Assembly (NCBI RefSeq): GCF_036227605.1
Contig: NZ_CP109487.1
Coordinates: 4,965,501-5,029,500, forward strand
DNA length: 64,000 nucleotides
Reading direction: 5' to 3'
Source: Streptomyces sp. NBC_01439
GTDB lineage: Bacteria; Actinomycetota; Actinomycetes; Streptomycetales; Streptomycetaceae
Shown: one piece after another, positions 60,890 through 64,000 of the stretch
Position numbering within the stretch: position 1 is the stretch's first letter
Layout: each line of letters opens with the position of its first letter
Notes under the pieces: generated by a model
Told to the model about the DNA's origin: nothing
What the model saw: only the letters and a program-made list of their open reading frames with translations
The model's database searches: none
Made by a program: the position numbers and the translations under genes

Positions 60890-61403
60890 GGCGTCCGCCT
60901 TTCCACCTGGTGCGATTCGCCAAATAGCATCGCAAACCCCCAGATCGTGCTGCGCCGCCATCAAGGAATCCACATCTACACGCACACATGGATGCATGTC
61001 CAGCATTGCCCCGGTGGGAATCCTGGTGTCCGTGAGACGGCAACTCACCGTCGAGCCAAGGCTAGAACTTGGCCGGAAAAAGCGGGAAGCGGTCGGTTTT
61101 TGCGATCGACTGAGCGGGCTCCGCGGGGGCCTCGGGTACGTACTCGGTGATGTGCGAGGCCAGTTGGCGTCGCACGGAACCACCCGGCGCGGGCCGTCGT
61201 CCTTAGCGGCGGCCGCCGATCTCGGTGGCCGGCGCGGGTCGCGCTCCACCCCCGCGGGACGTTTGATGGACCTGAAAGAAGACTGCACGAACCGTGTGAA
61301 CCTGCTTCTGGCGGACAGTGACGCGAAACCTGTACGTGTGGTGAGAAATCGGTTACATGGTGTGATGTGGCCCTCGGCGTTCAACGGAAAGGAACGAGCG
61401 CAC
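60890..61403. other. Divergent region between GAF-PP2C and prim-pol-like genes
   Basis: No separate gene is seen in these 514 bases. They may encode the N-terminal extension of the phosphatase (to 61006) in low-GC3 codons, and must hold both divergent promoters. No strong repeats or operators are seen. Confidence 0.5.
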
Positions 61404-62171
61404 ATGCGCGAGATCCTCGGAAGGCGTCTCCAGCGGCTCCGCGATCGCTTTCAATCCCTGCGCCCCGACCCCGGACAGAGCGGCAGCACGTCCGCTCTCC
61501 TCGATGCGGCGCTCGTCTGCGCCACCACCTGGCAGTGGCCCGTCCTGCCCGGCGTCGGTCGGTCCGGGACGGACGGCAAGCGATGCGCCTGCCCCGACCC
61601 CGACTGCGCCGTCCCAGGCGCGCATCCCTTCGATCCCGGACTGCTCGCCGCCACCACCGACTCCCGGATGGTGGAATGGTGGTGGACCAACCGGCCCGCC
61701 GCCCCCGTCTTGATGGCCACCGGCGGGACCGCCCCGTGCGCGGTGAGCCTGCCGGCGGGCGCGGCGGCGCGCGCCCTCGTACGACTGGACGCGCAAGGCA
61801 TGCGGCTCGGTCCGGTCGTGGCCACGCCCACCCGCTGGGCACTGCTGGTGGCGCCGTACTCGCTGGAGCGGCTCGGTGAACTCCTGTACGCGAAGGACCA
61901 CGTGCCCTCCTCCCTGCGCTTCCACGGTGAGGGCGGCTACCTGTTGCTGCCGCCGTCCGCCGCGTCCAGCGGTGGCCAGGTGCGTTGGGAACGGGAGCCG
62001 CGGGCGCAGGCGGCGGTGCAGCGGCCGTGGGCGCGGTCGGCGCACGCGCAGTTGCCGCAGGCGCGGGCGCGGGCGGGAAACCTCTGGCTGCCCGAGATCG
62101 AGGCGGTCTTGGACGCGCTGGTCGAGGCCAGCAGCGGTGCGCCGGGCGGCGGTAGCAGGCTGGCGTACTGA
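61404..62171 (+). CDS. Primase-polymerase-like protein, probably non-catalytic
   Basis: A 255-residue protein resembling the bifunctional DNA primase/polymerase N-terminal (prim-pol) family common in Streptomyces. It has a helical start MREILGRRLQRLRDRFQSLR, then a Cys-rich CACPDPDCAVPGAHPFDPGL and ATTDSRMVEWWWTNRPAAPV region (residues about 56-95). The usual catalytic acidic pair of prim-pol is not evident. ATG at 61404 follows GGAAAGGAACG; an ATG 13 codons earlier (61365) is possible. The function is unknown. Confidence 0.7.
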   Translation: MREILGRRLQRLRDRFQSLRPDPGQSGSTSALLDAALVCATTWQWPVLPGVGRSGTDGKRCACPDPDCAVPGAHPFDPGLLAATTDSRMVEWWWTNRPAAPVLMATGGTAPCAVSLPAGAAARALVRLDAQGMRLGPVVATPTRWALLVAPYSLERLGELLYAKDHVPSSLRFHGEGGYLLLPPSAASSGGQVRWEREPRAQAAVQRPWARSAHAQLPQARARAGNLWLPEIEAVLDALVEASSGAPGGGSRLAY

Positions 62172-62280
62172 CGTGCCGGGCCTGTGAGGATCACTCGTAC
62201 GGGTGTCGGTGGGGCGAGTTTCCAAGGGAATTGGGCGCGGGGATCTCCGCGCCCCATTCCCTCCTCGCTATCTTCGGCAA

Positions 62281-62853
62281 ATGAATCTCCGCCTGATCGG
62301 TATCGGCGCCGGTGTGTTGATCATCTTGTCGCTCCCGCTCGCCGGGGCGATCGCCGAGCCGGATTTCGCCGGTCAGGAGGACGGAAAAGGTGGCGGCCTG
62401 TTCTCGACACTCGGGCTTTCGGCCTCCTCCCGCACATCTCCCTCGGCGCCCGCGCGCTCGGCGCCGACGGTTGGCCCGCAGCAACCCGGCCCGGCCGAAC
62501 GGCCCCGTACGGATTCCCACTGCGGCCCCGAACTGTTGTCACCGCACGGGGTGGAGGCACAAACCTGTGTGTTGATCGGTGAAGGCCAGACATGGGGCCG
62601 GAGTTACTACCGGAACACGAGTGGTCGCGCGCTGGACGCCGCGCTGACGGTGATGGGTCCGGCCGGGCGCACGGTACAGATCCGGTGTGCGGTGGGCGCG
62701 GGCGACGAACCGGGCTTGTGCGAGACGCCGAAGGAAGTCTCGGCGGGCGATCCGGAGAGTTACTCGGCTGTAGCGGAGTTTGCAGTTCCGGATGATGAAG
62801 GGGAACTGCTCTTGAGGTCCGGGAGCAACTCACCGGTGCCGGGTGACGGTTGA
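62281..62853 (+). CDS. Secreted or membrane-anchored protein of unknown function
   Basis: A 190-residue protein: an N-terminal hydrophobic segment (LIGIGAGVLIILSLPLAGAI) acts as a signal or anchor, then a Ser/Pro/Ala-rich linker (about 30-75) and a beta-rich domain with four Cys (SHCGPELL, AQTCVLIG, IRCAVGAG, GLCETPKE), probably two disulfides. No known family is recognised. It is followed by a hairpin shared with the convergent SEC-C gene. Confidence 0.75.
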   Translation: MNLRLIGIGAGVLIILSLPLAGAIAEPDFAGQEDGKGGGLFSTLGLSASSRTSPSAPARSAPTVGPQQPGPAERPRTDSHCGPELLSPHGVEAQTCVLIGEGQTWGRSYYRNTSGRALDAALTVMGPAGRTVQIRCAVGAGDEPGLCETPKEVSAGDPESYSAVAEFAVPDDEGELLLRSGSNSPVPGDG

Positions 62854-62874
62854 CCGCACCCCTGAAAATCAAGG

Positions 62875-62914
62875 GCCCGGTCGCTGGCGACGGGGGATGC
62901 ACCAGCGACCGGGC
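62875..62914. terminator. Bidirectional terminator before the SEC-C gene
   Basis: GCCCGGTCGCTGG (62875-62887) pairs perfectly with CCAGCGACCGGGC (62902-62914) between convergent stops at 62853 and 63035. Confidence 0.88.
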
Positions 62915-63034
62915 TACAAGAACGGTAACAAGAGATCGCCTGTTCGCAAATTCGATCTCCGATATTCAGACACCGATTTGCAGACGATTAGCGGGAGTTG
63001 TGACTCCGGTCACCGGCTTCGCGCGGGCGCTCGG

Positions 63035-64000
63035 TCAGCTGAGCGTCACCTGGCGGTTGGTGAGTCCGCCACGCGCCCGGCGCTCCTCCGTGGTCAGCGG
63101 GGCGTCCGTGGCCAGAGCCCCGGCCAGCCGCTCCGCGAACTCCGCCGCGGGCTTCTCGACGTCGTCGGCCGTGACCCCGGTGGGCAGGTCCCAGACGGGA
63201 ACCATGAGACCGTGGGCGCGGAAGGATCCGACGAGCTTCGTGCCCTCGCCGAGCGAGGTGGTACCGGCCGCGTGCAGCCGCGCGAGGGCGTCGAGCAGCT
63301 TCTCCTCGGGGTGCGGCATGACCCAGCGCAGGTGGTTCTTGTCCGGCGTCTCGCACCAGTAGGCGGCGTCCACGCCGGTCAGCTTGACGGTGGGAATGGC
63401 AGCCGCGTTGGCGCGCTCCAGTGAGGCGGCGATCTCCGGGGAGGCGTTCTGGGCGCTCTCGGATTCCGGAATCCAGAATTCGAACCCGGTGTGCACAACC
63501 GGCTCGAAACCGCCGTCGGCGTCCAGGAGATCCTGAAGTCGGGGACCCTCGGCGGGAACCCGGCGGGCGGCAACCGGCGTACCGGGCTCCGCTACGAGGG
63601 CACGCTCCAGGGTGTCGGCCATGTCGCGGCCGAGGTCTCCGGAGGACGAGTCGTTCTGCAGGCCGAGGAGGACGGACCCGTCCTCGCGGCGCAGCGCCGG
63701 CCAGGCCATGGGCAGTACGGTCACCAGCGTGACGGAGGGGACGCCCTCGGGCAGGCCGCCCTTGAGGGACAGCGGGACGGTGGCGGCGGGCACCAGTTCG
63801 CGCAGGGCGACCCAGTCGCACTCACCCGGCAGTCCCTCGAAGGGGCGTCGCACGTGCTCGGTGACGGCGTGCGCGGCGGCTGCGCCGTGGCAGGCCTTGT
63901 AGCGGCGGCCGGATCCGCAGGGGCAGGGCTCGCGGGCGCCCACGACGGGGATCTCACCGTTGTTGAGCTGCGGCTTTGCGGTCTTGGCTGCGGGGCGCTT
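63035..64000 (-). CDS. DUF5926/SEC-C-motif protein, 5'-truncated at the window end
   Basis: At least 321 residues; the frame stays open to base 64000, so the start is outside. Near the N-terminus, [21 protein letters not shown] is the SEC-C zinc-binding motif (CxCx8C-H). The rest is an actinobacterial DUF5926 domain of unknown function, with [11 protein letters not shown] and [17 protein letters not shown] recognisable. A GTG at 63943 (VGAREP) would cut off the Lys/Pro-rich upstream residues that relatives have, so it is probably not the start. Confidence 0.88.
   Translation of the reverse strand, partial: KRPAAKTAKPQLNNGEIPVVGAREPCPCGSGRRYKACHGAAAAHAVTEHVRRPFEGLPGECDWVALRELVPAATVPLSLKGGLPEGVPSVTLVTVLPMAWPALRREDGSVLLGLQNDSSSGDLGRDMADTLERALVAEPGTPVAARRVPAEGPRLQDLLDADGGFEPVVHTGFEFWIPESESAQNASPEIAASLERANAAAIPTVKLTGVDAAYWCETPDKNHLRWVMPHPEEKLLDALARLHAAGTTSLGEGTKLVGSFRAHGLMVPVWDLPTGVTADDVEKPAAEFAERLAGALATDAPLTTEERRARGGLTNRQVTLS

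Overview
The window is a segment of a Streptomyces-type linear chromosome. The evidence is very high GC with strong third-position GC bias, many GTG and some TTG starts, and the sporulation pair ssgR-ssgA. It also carries a fused cydCD, a Rex-type operator in front of cydA, and several copies of the Streptomyces parS site GTTTCACGTGAAAC. From memory, the gene order (ssgR-ssgA, thiC, LacI regulator-hisC paralogue, cydABCD, serS-pheA, dtpA/sco copper operon) follows the region about 50-130 kb from oriC in S. coelicolor. Most of the window is therefore conserved core chromosome. Two short stretches look accessory: about 10.2-12.7 kb and the IS element at 43.3-44.8 kb.

Layout: 0-2.1 kb holds the end of a flavohaemoprotein-like reductase, a Nudix hydrolase and a LysR regulator. 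2.2-4.3 kb is a leftward operon (4-TM holin-like protein, low-Mr phosphotyrosine phosphatase, cystathionine gamma-lyase/synthase). 4.4-6.7 kb holds a cupin, a small membrane protein, and ssgR-ssgA. 6.7-10.2 kb holds a YibE/F membrane protein divergent from TPP-riboswitch-controlled thiC. 10.2-12.7 kb holds a lipoprotein gene flanked by a broken second copy of the thiC 3' end, plus small membrane proteins. 12.7-17.4 kb holds a metallophosphatase, a LacI-family regulator, a hisC-type aminotransferase and a cyclophilin-like protein. 17.5-27.6 kb holds cydA-cydB-cydCD, a DevS-like GAF histidine kinase, a HAD phosphatase, a pair of parS sites inside a 46-bp palindrome, and a flavin-dependent oxidoreductase.

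27.6-33.2 kb is a leftward set: RNA 2'-phosphotransferase (kptA), an HSP90-family protein and a 1008-residue TPR-like protein, the last two translationally coupled. After an aquaporin, 34.3-38.9 kb is a tightly overlapping leftward operon (M24 peptidase, EphD-like hydrolase-SDR fusion, PF10118-type metal hydrolase, MerR regulator). 39.1-42.6 kb encodes two ABC ATPase/permease pairs. A rhomboid-like membrane protein follows, then an IS701-family element whose CTAG target duplication lies on the stop codon of the next gene, a NarL-type response regulator. 44.8-47.1 kb is the regulator/kinase pair with a divergent membrane protein. 47.2-50.8 kb holds a HAD phosphatase, serS, a DnaA-box-rich intergenic region and pheA. 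50.8-57.1 kb is the copper-trafficking operon (YcnI, Sco, PCuAC chaperone, CopC-CopD, Tat-exported DyP peroxidase). 57.3-64 kb holds an RsbW-like ATPase, aminopeptidase P, a GAF-PP2C phosphatase, a prim-pol-like protein, a secreted protein and a truncated SEC-C/DUF5926 gene.

Themes: respiration and redox (cyd with its Rex operator, a possible haem GAF kinase, the copper/Sco pathway), development (ssgR-ssgA; dtpA/sco, linked to morphogenesis in S. lividans), and chromosome maintenance (six parS or parS-like sites, two DnaA-box clusters). The least explained items are the kptA/HSP90/TPR set, the thiC 3'-end duplication, the 22-bp palindrome in front of the hisC paralogue, and the DnaA-box cluster between serS and pheA. 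No tRNA, rRNA or CRISPR array was seen. All family assignments come from reading motifs; no database search was run.
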